DNA of 64,000 bases from assembly GCA_951799425.1 (NCBI GenBank), contig OX637407.1, forward strand, positions 27,835,691 through 27,899,690, written 5' to 3'. The stretch's first letter is position 1. The number at the start of each line of letters is the position of its first letter. The position numbers and the translations under genes are program-made. This document shows positions 47,309 through 61,010 of the stretch, in pieces. Under the pieces are notes generated by a model. It saw only the letters and a program-made list of their open reading frames with translations, ran no database searches and was not told where the DNA came from. Origin of the DNA: Ilex aquifolium (Eukaryota > Streptophyta > Magnoliopsida > Aquifoliales > Aquifoliaceae).

Positions 47309-49210
47309 GGAAGCTACGAATTTGAACACACACACACAGAGACACAGATGGGAAGGGGGAGAGAGAACGGAGAAGCCCTAGGTTTTGAATTGTATGTGGA
47401 TGATTGAAGACTCGTGAGGGTTAAGTTCTGACTTGTGTCCAAACAGGTTAGTTCTTAGTCGCTTAAATAGGCGGAGATTGTATTCAGGTGCTGAAGCGAC
47501 CACCGAGAGAGTCAATAGATTTATAGCATGTTTTTTTTTTGAGAATAGATTTATAGCATGTTAGAATAAGATGAACTCCTCTTATTTTAAGAGTAGTCTA
47601 TGGTACCCAAAAAAAAAATATTGTACCATTATTTATTATTTTTATATATATTTTTATAATTTTTACGGGTGTTAGGATCCATCACAAATACTAAAAAAAT
47701 AGTAAAGACAATCACCAAAAAAATAGTATAAACATCTACAAAAATTGTAAAAATACCCGCAAAAATTATAAATCACCCATAAAAGTTATAATTTTTTTTT
47801 TGTTATAAAATAACCCACAAAAATTATAAAAATACCCATTAAGACACGAGCTTACACGCCATTTGGCTATTAATCATCAGTAAGGACTCACTTAAATTGA
47901 AAATTGTTGATCACATTGCAAGATACGATCTGTCCTAGAGGACATTCCATTCAAACCATTTGGTGGCCGAGTTGGTATGACTCAGGAAGCACTCTTCAGA
48001 ACAAAGCAAGTTGCAAATCAGTTTCTAGTCTTATAGGTTGTAATATATTTCTCTGAAACCACATTTGTTACTCAAAAGCAAAGAACATGAAATCAAGAAT
48101 ACTAGTTTGGTTAGGATCCCTTCGATAACTTATTTTGTTTGGTTTTGTGACTTTAAACCCGGCTATGCCACTGTTCATGCACTGGCTCGCAGCTTGGGGT
48201 TGTGGTGTTCAAGTAGCCCTCTGCTATGTAATTGCTATTAGCAACCTTCCTGAATAAAAGTGGTGATCTGTAATGAGGTTTTTTGAGTAGTTTTTTTTCT
48301 TCTTCCCCGGAAAGTAGGTATTTTGATTATTTATTCTTGATTGCCCAACTATGTGAAGGGTTTTGAGCATTTGTGTAGCTTGGAATTTGACATGAATTTC
48401 TCTATGACATTGTGTTAAAGTTCCTTACTATATCGAGGCAACATCACGGGCTCAAATGCTATGAGTATCACAACCGGACCAACTCCCAAATCTTGAGGTG
48501 GTATGCAATTGGCCTTTTTAAATGCTGGAAGACTTCTACGTTACCTCAAAGAATTTTGCTCTTAACCACCAACCGTTGGATATGAAGGTTTGGGAAGCAT
48601 ACTCAATGCTGATAATTAGATCTTCCATACACCAACTAATACTTCCTACAACATTATACAGTGCAAGGTAATGCTTGGTTTTATACTACAGTTGTGGATG
48701 TTCTCGTCTTCAATTTGCTTCTCTTTATATTTGGGTCCATACTAAGGAGCCATAGGGCTTGTGGAAGGCTGTCAATGCTCTTAGTTGGCTATAGTTAAAT
48801 GTAGAATGGGTCCCCTTTATATAGGGGTTACTTTTCAAATTAGTATAAACTAATGCAGGTGAAAATCAAAGAGGTTGGTAGCGGATTATGTGGAATCATT
48901 CCTTAGCGGTCCTCTTCCACCGCACTAGTCATAGATACTTTGTAGAGTTTAGGAAGCCGAGCTAGTTAAGCTTACAATTCATTCGACAAAAACAATGAAG
49001 GCTGTGATTCAAAGCATAAGGTCAACTTCAACTGACATGAATTCTGTTTGGGTGTAATAAGATTGTTCATATAAAAACTTATACAAGCACAAGATGTCTG
49101 AAACAAGAATCATGATTCCACACAAAAAAAGATATAAACGTGCCACCAATATTTCACAACTAATCAATAAAATTTGATACAATCAAACTTCAGTACTATG
49201 CTATCTCAAT
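47309..49210. other. Intergenic between the PRP17 start and the DUF936 3' end
   Basis: Apart from the poly(T) micro-insertion at 47531-47541, nothing convincing was found. A frame near 48165-48245 reads TVHALARSLGLW, reminiscent of the C-terminal RNase H of plant LINEs. It is too short and isolated to call. Confidence 0.4.
47531..47541. mobile_element. Poly(T) micro-insertion with long flanking duplication
   Basis: Two perfect copies of AATAGATTTATAGCATG (47514-47530 and 47544-47560), 19 bp if the next TT is included, surround only T10 plus GAG. It resembles the tiny insertion at 39744-39758 and lies about 220 bp upstream of the PRP17 start codon. Confidence 0.55.
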
Positions 49211-51759
<2,549 letters not shown>

Positions 51760-52333
51760 TGTCTTTCAGGGGTTCGACTCAACACAACCACAAAAAAATA
51801 ACTCGAGAAAAGTACCAGTAACAGTAATGGTGAACCCTGTAGAAGTTCAAATCAAGATACAATGAAAAATCAGAAGAACCCACCAGAGAGAAAAGCTAAT
51901 AGCTTCTGAATTTCAAGCGCGAGAAACCAAAAGGTCAAGAACGATGAGAAAGAGATACAAACAACCCAGAGTAAATCCAATTGCTCTTGCAATTTAAATC
52001 AAAACATAACTAGAAAAAACAGAGAGGAAGCTGAAAAATAGATCATCTGAGAAGAAATTTAAATTTTCAGGTCTCAAATTTCAGCGCAATTTTCATGCCT
52101 AGAAGAAGGGTTTGAATGTGGCTTGAAGATTCGGTAATGGGAGGTGACAATATTGGGAAGAAGAAGGGCTCTCTGTGTTCTGAGGTAGGTTGGAGTAACG
52201 GTAAGGAAGGGACAAGTTTTTAAAATGTGTGGAGTTTTTTCGGAACGTTGGGGGCAACGGTCATATGTTGCTGGTGTGTGACGCTATTATGATTTCGAAT
52301 TAGGCGGAGTGAATGAATATGCCGGTTGTTAAT

Positions 52334-52343
52334 ACGACGTCGT
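52334..52343. promoter_or_regulatory. ACGT-core palindrome upstream of the DUF936 gene
   Basis: This is the same perfect palindrome ACGACGTCGT as at 3460-3469, here about 575 bp upstream of the DUF936 ATG. A role in transcription is inferred from position and sequence only. Confidence 0.3.
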
Positions 52344-52865
52344 TCAATTTGTTTTGCTTGTGATTTAAATAAGGATTTCTAATTTTTTGGGGTAACAAAA
52401 TGAGGAGAAAAATACCAAGATGACATATTTTCCTCTAGAAAGATTAAGACAGCGATCCATTAACCATTAACCATTAACCCTCCCTTCTCAATCTTTACCC
52501 AAGAATCAAAATTTTTGATCGAAATAATCGAAATATTCATGTTTTTAAGGAGATTAAAACGAAATAGTGATATAATTGAAATTTTAATACTTCCAAGTGT
52601 TTAGAAATATTTTGACATATTTGCGCTATTGTTTTAAAATATTTTTGTATATTTCGACCAATATTTTGAAACGTTTTAAAAATAAATTCATAAATTTTTT
52701 ATTCGTTTTTATTTTATTTTTGAAAATTTTATTTTTCTAGGTAACCAAAATAATGCATCGAAATGAAATTTGAGTAATGTTATTTGAACTTAAAAATTGA
52801 TTTAATTTACTGATATAATGATGTGTCAAGTGATAGAATTCCAATGAAGAAATTTAAGAGTTACA

Positions 52866-53185
52866 ATTAAGCTTGTTAATTGTGTCAGGTGAGATGGGTT
52901 CGTGTCGAGTCTTAGTGGATTCATGCCAAAAAACACTTCACTCATATCCGATTCGTTTATTAATTCGTGTCATATTATATTCGTGTCTTGTATGAACTAT
53001 GTATAACTGATATATAAATGAGTCGTGTCATGTATATTTCTTCTAATTGACTTTACTCATACCTGATTTATTTATTAATCGTGTCATATTGAATCTATTC
53101 GTTTACTAAACTGGTGGTTTAAGGAAGACCCAAACCCTCTAATTTCGTACTCGTGTTCGTGTCATGTCATATTTTGACACCCCTA
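52866..53185. repeat. Degenerate hAT-like element
   Basis: The right end CATATTTTGACACCCCTA and interior words such as GGTTCGTGTCGAGTC, GTGTCATGT and TCGTGTT place it with 20345-20630 and the preserved 38775-39136 element. The left end is too decayed to fix. Confidence 0.45.
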
Positions 53186-54310
53186 GTTACCGTCTCAACA
53201 ACACTATTATTAAATCACATTACGACCATAACATTAGATCAACAAATTAAGTCAATTTTTTAATCCACTAACATTACTCATGAAATTTTGAAACCCCCCC
53301 TCGAAACCACCCTTGCGGACCTCCCCAAACACTCCTCCCCCAAATTTACGACTACCCTCAACCCTCTTTAGCTCCTCGACCTTGAAAGCCTCTCCCACAT
53401 ATAAAAACACCCAACCCAATTTGAACCTCCATTAAGTTGTTTCTAAAATTATCTGGTTGATTATGGTCGTTTTGGTGGTTATTTATATTTTTTAAAGTTT
53501 GTATTGAAGGTTAAGAAATAGTACGTTCGGTTCACCAAGTTGTACCATTACAGAGCCAATCATACTTAAAGGAAGAGTTTGACGCTGACTCAATGGAAAA
53601 GAATCTTTCGAACACCATGATCCACGTTCTTGAGGCTAGTTCCGATCAAAGAAATATACATACAAGTCTAATCTGCAAAAAATGAGTTAACATGTATAAC
53701 GGAAATGATCAATTTTACAACAAATAAACACACACACAATTTCAAGATATAAATTATAATATCAGAGCCTGCTTAGTACAAAGTAATCCTCTGATTGGGA
53801 CGCATGATGCTTACTTGATGCTTCATATCTAGAGTTGTTGCGGGTTTGGACAGAAAGGCTTAATTGAAATAATATTTTAGACTTAGAGATAGAAGCTAAT
53901 TTGACAAAATTTAGAAGTCATGTTGGGTGGGCCTCTTCTTTACGTATTATCTTTAAATCAAAATCCCATTGAAGACATGCTGTCATGGTTGGGTGTCATC
54001 AACTACCTCCACACTTAGCTAGGTGATTGAGCAATTTTGATTAGGGTGAACGTTTCATAAACGAATGGAGTCGACACGACATAATTAATAAAATAAATTG
54101 GGTATGAGTGAAATTAATCAAAGAAAATACATGATACGTTAGACACGAATTAATAAATAAATTTGGTATGAATAGAGTATTTTCTGATATGAACTGTTAA
54201 AATAAGATACGAATTTATCTCACCCAATACGATTGACAGACGTGATTTTGACCGATTGAGTAATTATTAAAAACAATGAGTCAATCATGTCCATAACTAA
54301 CCGCTGGACT
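53186..54310. other. Intergenic, no gene recognised
   Basis: No coding region is supported. Sequence around 54044-54245 contains GTCGACACGACAT, GACACGAATT and ACGATTGACAG words of the hAT-like family found at 38775-39136 and is probably another decayed copy. Confidence 0.4.
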
Positions 54311-54883
54311 CAGGGCTGGCCCAACATAAAAGTTGCTCTGGGTTCCAAATAGGTATGTAATGGTCCTGTCCTTATTGTCTTCACAAATCTAGCCCAATAA
54401 CATACATAAAGAAGAGGCCTAAACACAAAATTTGGAAAAGGAGTCCGTCTCTCTTCTCTTTCCATTTTTTTTTTTGGTTCACTTCCCAATATTTTTTTTT
54501 ATTTAAATGGTCTGAGGTGTCCAAAGTTAACTTACACGTATTTTGATTAATTCCCTCTCTAATCTGGTCAAAGGCAAACCATCCATATTGAGACTAGGAT
54601 ATTCATGAGAGATAAATCCCTTATGACTTGACCCTAAAAAATTATCAAAATTCAAATTCAGAGTGCCTGAATTTACAGCTTCTTCGTGTTATTATTTGAC
54701 CTAAACCTTATTGCTCTTCTCTTTCATCTGCCAACTATTAGTTACATCAGTCACATAAAAAATCCAATTAATGTAAAAATTCAATTAATAATTTTACATA
54801 TGACCATTGTGTAGTATTTATAATAAGTCTTTAAAAGGTTTTATTTACAAATTTTGCTCCCAAAATTTATCGAGACAGCCCTG
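54311..54883. mobile_element. hAT-like MITE (CAGGGCTGGCC ends)
   Basis: The left end CAGGGCTGGCCCAACA and right end GAGACAGCCCTG are terminal inverted repeats. Subterminal GTTGCTCTGGG and TTTTGCTCCCAAAATTT support a pair. The flanks CTGGACT and GGAGCTT only hint at a target duplication. It is non-coding. Confidence 0.5.
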
Positions 54884-54975
54884 GAGCTTGGTTTTTCTTC
54901 ACGACTTCTCTTTAAATTCAGTGTAATCTAACTAAGGAAAAACAACAATAGTTACCGTGCAATTTAGAGAAATTC

Positions 54976-55219
54976 CTTTTTTTTTTGATAATTGAAAAAA
55001 TGATGGGGCTAAGGAGAGCGCCTAGAGATCATTCCGATACCCACTCACTGGTAGGATCATAATGCGTCTGACCACGCTCGTTACTTTTCTCGGGAACGAA
55101 CCTAGTTAGGTTGGTATAGCGGTCAACAACTGAGTCCAATATAGACTCTAAAACTCGAACTTTCAACTTCAAGATAAAAAATTTGGCTAATACCACACTA
55201 GATCACCCCACTCAATGGT
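54976..55219 (-). mobile_element. tRNA-derived SINE with perfect 15-bp target duplication
   Basis: The 244 bp element is flanked by identical AATTTAGAGAAATTC (54961-54975 and 55220-55234). Read on the minus strand it starts near TGGGGTGATC. It shows box A-like CTAGTGTGGTATTAGCC and box B-like AAGTTCGAGTTTTAG about 45 bp later, and ends TCAATTATC followed by an A10 tail. These are the marks of a pol III-transcribed, LINE-mobilised SINE. The perfect duplication suggests a fairly recent insertion. Confidence 0.85.
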
Positions 55220-55234
55220 AATTTAGAGAAATTC

Positions 55235-56040
55235 TTTAACTTCACTTGAGTAAAACAAAAGTGAGGTGAGTTAAAATTCCATTCGAAGTAACGTAATAGG
55301 ATTTGACTTGATTTTGTACTGTCTTCAACTCTTTTTCGAGATCGTTTTTTCACGAAAATGTTCAGGTACGTCGATATAAAAATTGGGTCAATCTTGTTAG
55401 ATCACGAGTGACATTTCATGATGGTGTCAACCAGGTTCATCATCTAATAAATCACCAATGTCCTTGATTATGGTTCAATCTGAACAGGGGCAAAACACCC
55501 CCATCTTCCCCTATTAACTCTTTCCTAATTCCCAGTCGTAGGTTAAAAAACATCTAAAAAGTATGATTAGATTCATCATAATGTTATCAACTTCCAAATG
55601 TGCATGTCGAGTACTGATGATCACATGAAAGTGATACTTCTCATGATACTCTTTTGCGTAAAAATTATTCTTCTCACAATAATCAAAACTTTGTTATTGA
55701 GGAGCTAAGTTAAGGCGTAAATAAACCAAATCGGGGTAAGCTAGGGGTGACCTGGGATAATTTGAAGCTTAAAATGCCTAATATAAATGAGATTTTTTTT
55801 TAATTTTGTTAAAAAAATAGATAATTTTTTTTCTCTCATTTTAAGATGCAAAAAAGTACAAATTAGCTTATTCTGATCAAGTTTTACTGACATATTTTTT
55901 AATCGATAGTATATCTAATTTTTTTAATATTTATTATAATATAGTTGATCTTAACTAAGATTTTTGCTAATTTTAATTTTTAGTGTTTTTGCAAATAAAC
56001 TATCAATAATATTATGTAGGCAATGAATGCATTTGCACAA
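55235..56040. other. Intergenic, no gene recognised
   Basis: AT-rich sequence without a supported feature. Confidence 0.4.
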
Positions 56041-56043
56041 TAA

Positions 56044-56864
56044 GGTTGTGTTTGTTAAAACTGAAAGCTGAAGTCTGAAAGTTAAATGCTGAATTTGTGG
56101 ACTATTTGGTATCTACTGAAATTTAAGTACTGAATTAAACTAAACTGTTTGATAACTACACAGAACTGACGTCTGAAAATAAATTAATTTTCAGTTTTAC
56201 CTTTTCACTCTTTAATTTAAAAATATTTATAAAATATGACAGTGACATGCACTGCATTTCCGATGATTTCGGCCCAAGCACTGCAGCAGAAGGACCACAG
56301 CGGTGAGGACCACAGTGGTGGAAACAAACGCCGGGGAGGACCACAACGGCTCCTCAGGTACGGAGATGGCAATTTTCATTTTGTGTGTGTGTGTGTGTGT
56401 TTAATTTTGTGTATTTAATTTTATCTGTATTTAATTATGATTGTGTGTGTTGTTGCATGTGTTAATTTGCTTGTGTTGTTGCATCAAGAAGAAAAGAGGA
56501 AGAATGGAGGAAGAAGATAGAAAGAAAATAAGAAGAACATACCTGCAGTTTGGAAGGAGATGGCAGAGGCAACGAAGAAGTGTGAGATTGTGGAGAAGAG
56601 GTAGAGGGGATGAGGGAGATATGCGTTAGGGCTGTGAAATTATTGGGACAAATTTGTTAAATAAAATTTTATTAAAAAATCTAATTGCTGAGCGTTTTTA
56701 GCATTCAATATTAAGTAGGTAAGAGTTACTTAAAATTTTGCCTTGCATTTAAGTGACACTTATTTTATTAAGGAGTTGTAATATTGAATTATCAAACAAA
56801 CTTAATTCATTAAGCACTGAAAGTGTTCAGTTTTAAGACTTAAGTTAGATTATCAAACACACCC
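56044..56864. mobile_element. PIF/Harbinger (Tourist)-type MITE
   Basis: The ends are GGTTGTGTTTGTTA and TATCAAACACACCC, flanked by TAA at 56041-56043 and 56865-56867. Inverted similarity continues inward (AAAACTGAAAGCTGAAGTC versus CACTGAAAGTGTTCAGTTTT). A (TG)n tract lies near 56382-56400. Short open frames inside are not convincing genes. Confidence 0.6.
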
Positions 56865-56867
56865 TAA

Positions 56868-58823
56868 TTTAGGATCTTAAAACAGAGGGGATATCGAAGA
56901 TATGCATATCTAGAGGAGCTGTGGATGAATTTTTTTTTAAAAATATATCATTTGCAAGTTGAAAAAATTGTATTCTAATTAAGACTTTTAATTAGACAGA
57001 GGGTATCAGTGAAAATTCAAAAAATAGAAATGATCTCTTTGAAGATATAATAAACTAGAAGGGGTGTGGTTGAAATTTTCTCATTTTTTTATCCTTAAAT
57101 TTTTTTTTTTTTTTTTGTGAAAATTTTATAATTTTGTGGGATTTTACATATTTACTAGGTTGGATCTATAGCCCAAACTACTCAATTTAAAATTTAATTA
57201 TTGGCCAGTATAATTTTAATATTTTTTAGTCGATAAATATAAGCATAGACTTTTTAAGACATACAAGTATAACATGTTGTGATTTCAAACCAGCATTTGA
57301 ATTCGTTTTTTTTTTAACACAATGCCGTCTGTATCAGATTGACAGTGACATGGTTATGAGATGTCTGCAATGCATATGACCATTAATGGCTGGACCCTTT
57401 TGGTTGTTGAACGAGATAGAGAAGGACTTGACTATTATATCTCCAAAATTTATTATTTTTATAATTTTTATGAATATTTTTATAATAAAAAAAGTTATTA
57501 ATTTTGTAGGTTTTTTTTTTAGTAATTTTGTGAATATATTTATCACTATTGTGATAATTAATTTTTTTATTTTACCGATAATTAATCATAAACTTTCTTT
57601 GAATAATTATAACTTGACTTTTAAAAGTTATAAGTTATAACTTAACCTTTGAAAATTATAATTTTTGATACCGATTCCAATCTTTCATGATCGATCATAT
57701 TTTTTACAAGTCTTAACTTAAACCTCAAAAATTATAACTTAAACTTTAAAAATTTGTAACTTTTGGTACCATACCACTGACGGTACCATAACCTTCCCCT
57801 GAAATAAAATATAGTTTGAATGGTAAATTATGGTAACAGCACTTGTCGTATGTTGTTACAATTACGGGTTCGACTACGGTACCGATTTTTACCTTTTCGG
57901 TACCGAAGCCAAGTCCTACAATTACAGACAGTAGTACCATGGTTTCTAGAATTATTTTGTCCTTCAAGTCAGCCTCCTCTGTCCGCCAAGTTCCCTTTTC
58001 CACAAGTTAGGTTGCGAGTGATTAATTGTAAGTCATTTGTCATTAATATGCTTAGGACCCATAATTTATTAGTGGGTCCCCCATCTGTAAATCGTGGATA
58101 AACTTAATTTTACGAATATTATACGAAATCGAATACAATAAAATAAATTAAACAAATGAATTGGAATACTCTTACGCATAAATAATCTATTTGACAGATA
58201 TTACAAAAAAAAAAAAAATTCATGATTTTTAATCGATATAAATATAATATAAATACAAAAATATGATTATATCAATATCACACGACATAATATGATTGAC
58301 ACTTCAAATTTCTTAGACTTGTGAGGTAGGGAGAGATGGACCTAGCATGAATGACGTGTTTATCTGAAAGAGAAGAGATCATCAAGTGACAACTAGTCAA
58401 AATTTTGAATGTCAAAATAGTTAGAATTTCGACTCCTTTGAATTTAAATTCATTTTAAAAATGTTCATTTGAATTTTGTTTAATTATTCAATAAATATTA
58501 TATTTGTTCTAAGCAATAGAAAAAATATATATACAGAAAATAAAATTTTAATATTTAATGGCATAGAAATTATTTTGGGGTACCGCATCATTCTCTCTCC
58601 CAGTCTTTAGATATTTTAACGGCAATAACTGATCATACTTTGGCGCTTTGAATGGTTGAATTTCGGCCGCCCTATTAAACCCAAGTCAAGCCTGTCAGAC
58701 CATCGAAATCTAGGAACAATACATCGTATGACAAGGTCCCATGTGAATTGTGGTGGCGTAACGTACCAACTGTGCTAGGTCGAATCTTATATTTAATTAA
58801 TTATATCGTATTTTATTGATTTA
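56868..58823. other. Intergenic, no gene recognised
   Basis: AT-rich with T runs. A stretch of AATTATAACTT and TTTAAAAATTATAACTT words occurs near 57600-57760. GGTACCGAAGCC and GGTACCATAACC words are scattered around 57770-57920. Nothing coding or RNA-like was recognised. Confidence 0.4.
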
Positions 58824-59405
58824 TTAGTTATTGTCTATGCCTGAAGGCACATAATAATAAAAAATGATAAACAATAAATATATTTGTATTTATATCCAAA
58901 ATCAAATCACAAACATAGAGGAGAGATAAATGAATTTAAGCATCAATTATAGTAGGGGTGAGAAGTGATGGTTGTGATGGGTGGCAATGGTGGCGACGGC
59001 GACGGTGGTGGTGGTGGCAGCGGTGGTGATGGTGGTGGCGGCAACGATGGCTACAGTGGCGGTGGGGGTGGCGACGGTGGCGGCGACGGTGGTGATGATG
59101 GTGGCGGCAGCAGCAGGGGTGGTGGTGGCGGCGACGGTGGTGGTGGTGGTAGAGGTAGTGGTGACGGCAGTTTTAAATACTATTTTTTTTTTAAAGTATT
59201 TATGAGAAATAATTTCTAGAAATATTTTTAAAAAGTCACTCCAAACACACCCTTAAGAGCATATTTTTCCTATTAAATTTAGGGTGTTAATATTAGCCGT
59301 TAGATTAACTTTAAAGTAAAATTTAAAACGATCTGAACCGCGAAAAGCAAAAGTCATTTTGTTTATCTTTTGAAATTTGAATTGTAAGTTACTTTATTAT
59401 ATAAA
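58824..59405 (-). mobile_element. Non-autonomous Helitron, copy 3
   Basis: This is the same family as the pair at 1163-2316 but on the opposite strand. Read on the minus strand it ends with a GTGCC-TTCA-GGCAT hairpin, GACAATAA and CTAA (a CTRR variant). Its 5' end is TTTATATAATAAAG, where the expected TC has become TT. The central triplet array (58970-59165) reads GGN on the plus strand. Length is the same as copy 2 (582 bp). Confidence 0.8.
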
Positions 59406-60059
59406 TTTATTTTTGTGTTCGTGTTTATATTGACTCATATAATTTATTAATAAAAAATTTAGAGCTCATTTTTATTTCTAAAATTTTATTATCACTTAAT
59501 CAAATTTATGTTCATATTTTTTTATAAACTAAAAATTATATAATAAATATAATAATAAAAATAAGAAAAAAAATAAATAAGTATTTTATTTTTATAATCT
59601 ATATTTATACTACTTAAAAAGTGAGGAAACATGAAAAATATTTATATTCCATTTTTACTCTTAACTATTGGTATAAAGTCAATTATATCCACTATGTCTT
59701 TTGATCTTCCCTTGGCATCAAATTGATTAGCTGCATTGTTCAACAAGCAATGCCAGTGCACGATCATCTGATTATATTTAATTTCCTTAAATTAATATAC
59801 TGATTATATTTAATTTCCTTAAATTAACCCTAAAACGTTTACAACTTATTGTCTCCCACAACAAATAAATCTTTTTCTGTTGATACAAAAAGTCCTATTC
59901 TCGATCATCTTCTCTGTCTTCCATTCTCTCATTTCTTTGCTTTGTTATATTTCAAAATTTTGGCTCTTTGCTGTTTCAATTTGTGGGTATCTGTCCACAA
60001 TCTTATCGATCGTCCAATTACTTTCAACTCACCAAAATTTTGGACTATGTGTAAATAGA

Positions 60060-61010
60060 ATGAAAACAAAGAGAGAAGAAGAAGAGAATACAATGGCTGA
60101 GGACTCCAAGAGGCAAAAGTTGTTTCATGAGCTTACTGAATTTCTTTTTGAGCACATCTCATTATTCATGAGGTGGTAGTGGCTTTATGTGCTTTTATTT
60201 GCAGATGCATTTGACTTTTATAGCGTTTTGTTTGCAGGTTTTGGATTTTGATTTCGAGAAGTTTTGTTCTATTTCTCTTTCAAATTTGAATGTTTATGCA
60301 TGTTTGGTATGTGAGAAGTATTACCAAGGAAGAGGCCAGAAATCTCATGCATTGAACAGAGAAAGTTTTATTGCCTTCCCAATAAATATGATATCATTGA
60401 CTCTTCATTAGATGACATTCAACATGTTCTTAACTCGAGATTCACTGATATTTAGCTTTAATTGATTTTTACATGTATCAGATTTTTTTATCCATTTATA
60501 TCTTTGCTAATAGTTTATATTCTTATTTTGATTAATCTCCTCGTTTGATTTCTTTGATATTATTGTACAAGTTTATTCGGACGCAAGTTCAGCAATTTGA
60601 TAGAAATAGGCAATGGTTTATGACACTTAATGGTTCTGATATTTGTTGCTATTACTATTACTATGACATTTCATTCTTGTTGCTCATTGGCATATTCTGG
60701 ACAATTTTGAATATAAACTTGGATAATCAAGTGTCCAATTTCACCATTCTCTGGTGCTAATTATAATCTCATGGCTTCGACAATTTTTTTAGGTGAGACT
60801 CAATAATATTAGAAAGACTGAATTTGTGAATGTTACAATTCAATCTTTAATGTAAGTTACTCCATTGAGGAACTTTTTCCTTATCCTTAAAAATTATCTA
60901 CACTGCAAATCTACACTCATCCTTCGATTTGGAGAGCACTCGAAAGAATTGGCACTCAAGGAACTTCAAGGGACAGATTTGTTCCTGGTGTAATCAAACT
61001 TTAGTAATGA
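60060..61010 (+). pseudogene. SAD1/USP39-like ubiquitin-hydrolase-family pseudogene
   Basis: Fragments match the tri-snRNP protein SAD1/USP39 in order. From 60239: VLDFDFEKFC, then NVYACLVCEKYYQGRGQKSHA (zinc-finger UBP part). From 60369: YCLPNKYDIIDSSLDDIQHV. From 60572: RTQVQQFDRNRQW. From about 60795: RLNNIRKTEFVNVTIQSLM, VTPLRNFF and TRKNWHSRNFKGQ. It is broken: about 16 codons are missing after KSHA, a base is lost just before YCLP, TAA replaces a sense codon after QSLM (60852), and there are further frame changes and no rest of the peptidase domain. Intron-like gaps remain, and TTTGCAG precedes the first block, so it is a decayed genomic copy rather than a processed one. An upstream ATG frame (MKTKREEEEN) may be the old N-terminus. 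Confidence 0.85.

Noticed and set aside
48165..48245. TVHALARSLGLW frame resembling a LINE RNase H end
   Set aside because: It is only about 25 residues with no reverse transcriptase upstream and no poly(A) tail or target duplication; not strong enough to call.
56441..56629. Lys/Arg-rich open frame
   Set aside because: It is within the PIF-type MITE, with low-complexity composition and no family match.
58965..59219. Gly/Asp-rich open frame resembling a glycine-rich protein
   Set aside because: It is the reverse-oriented triplet array of Helitron copy 3, not a gene.
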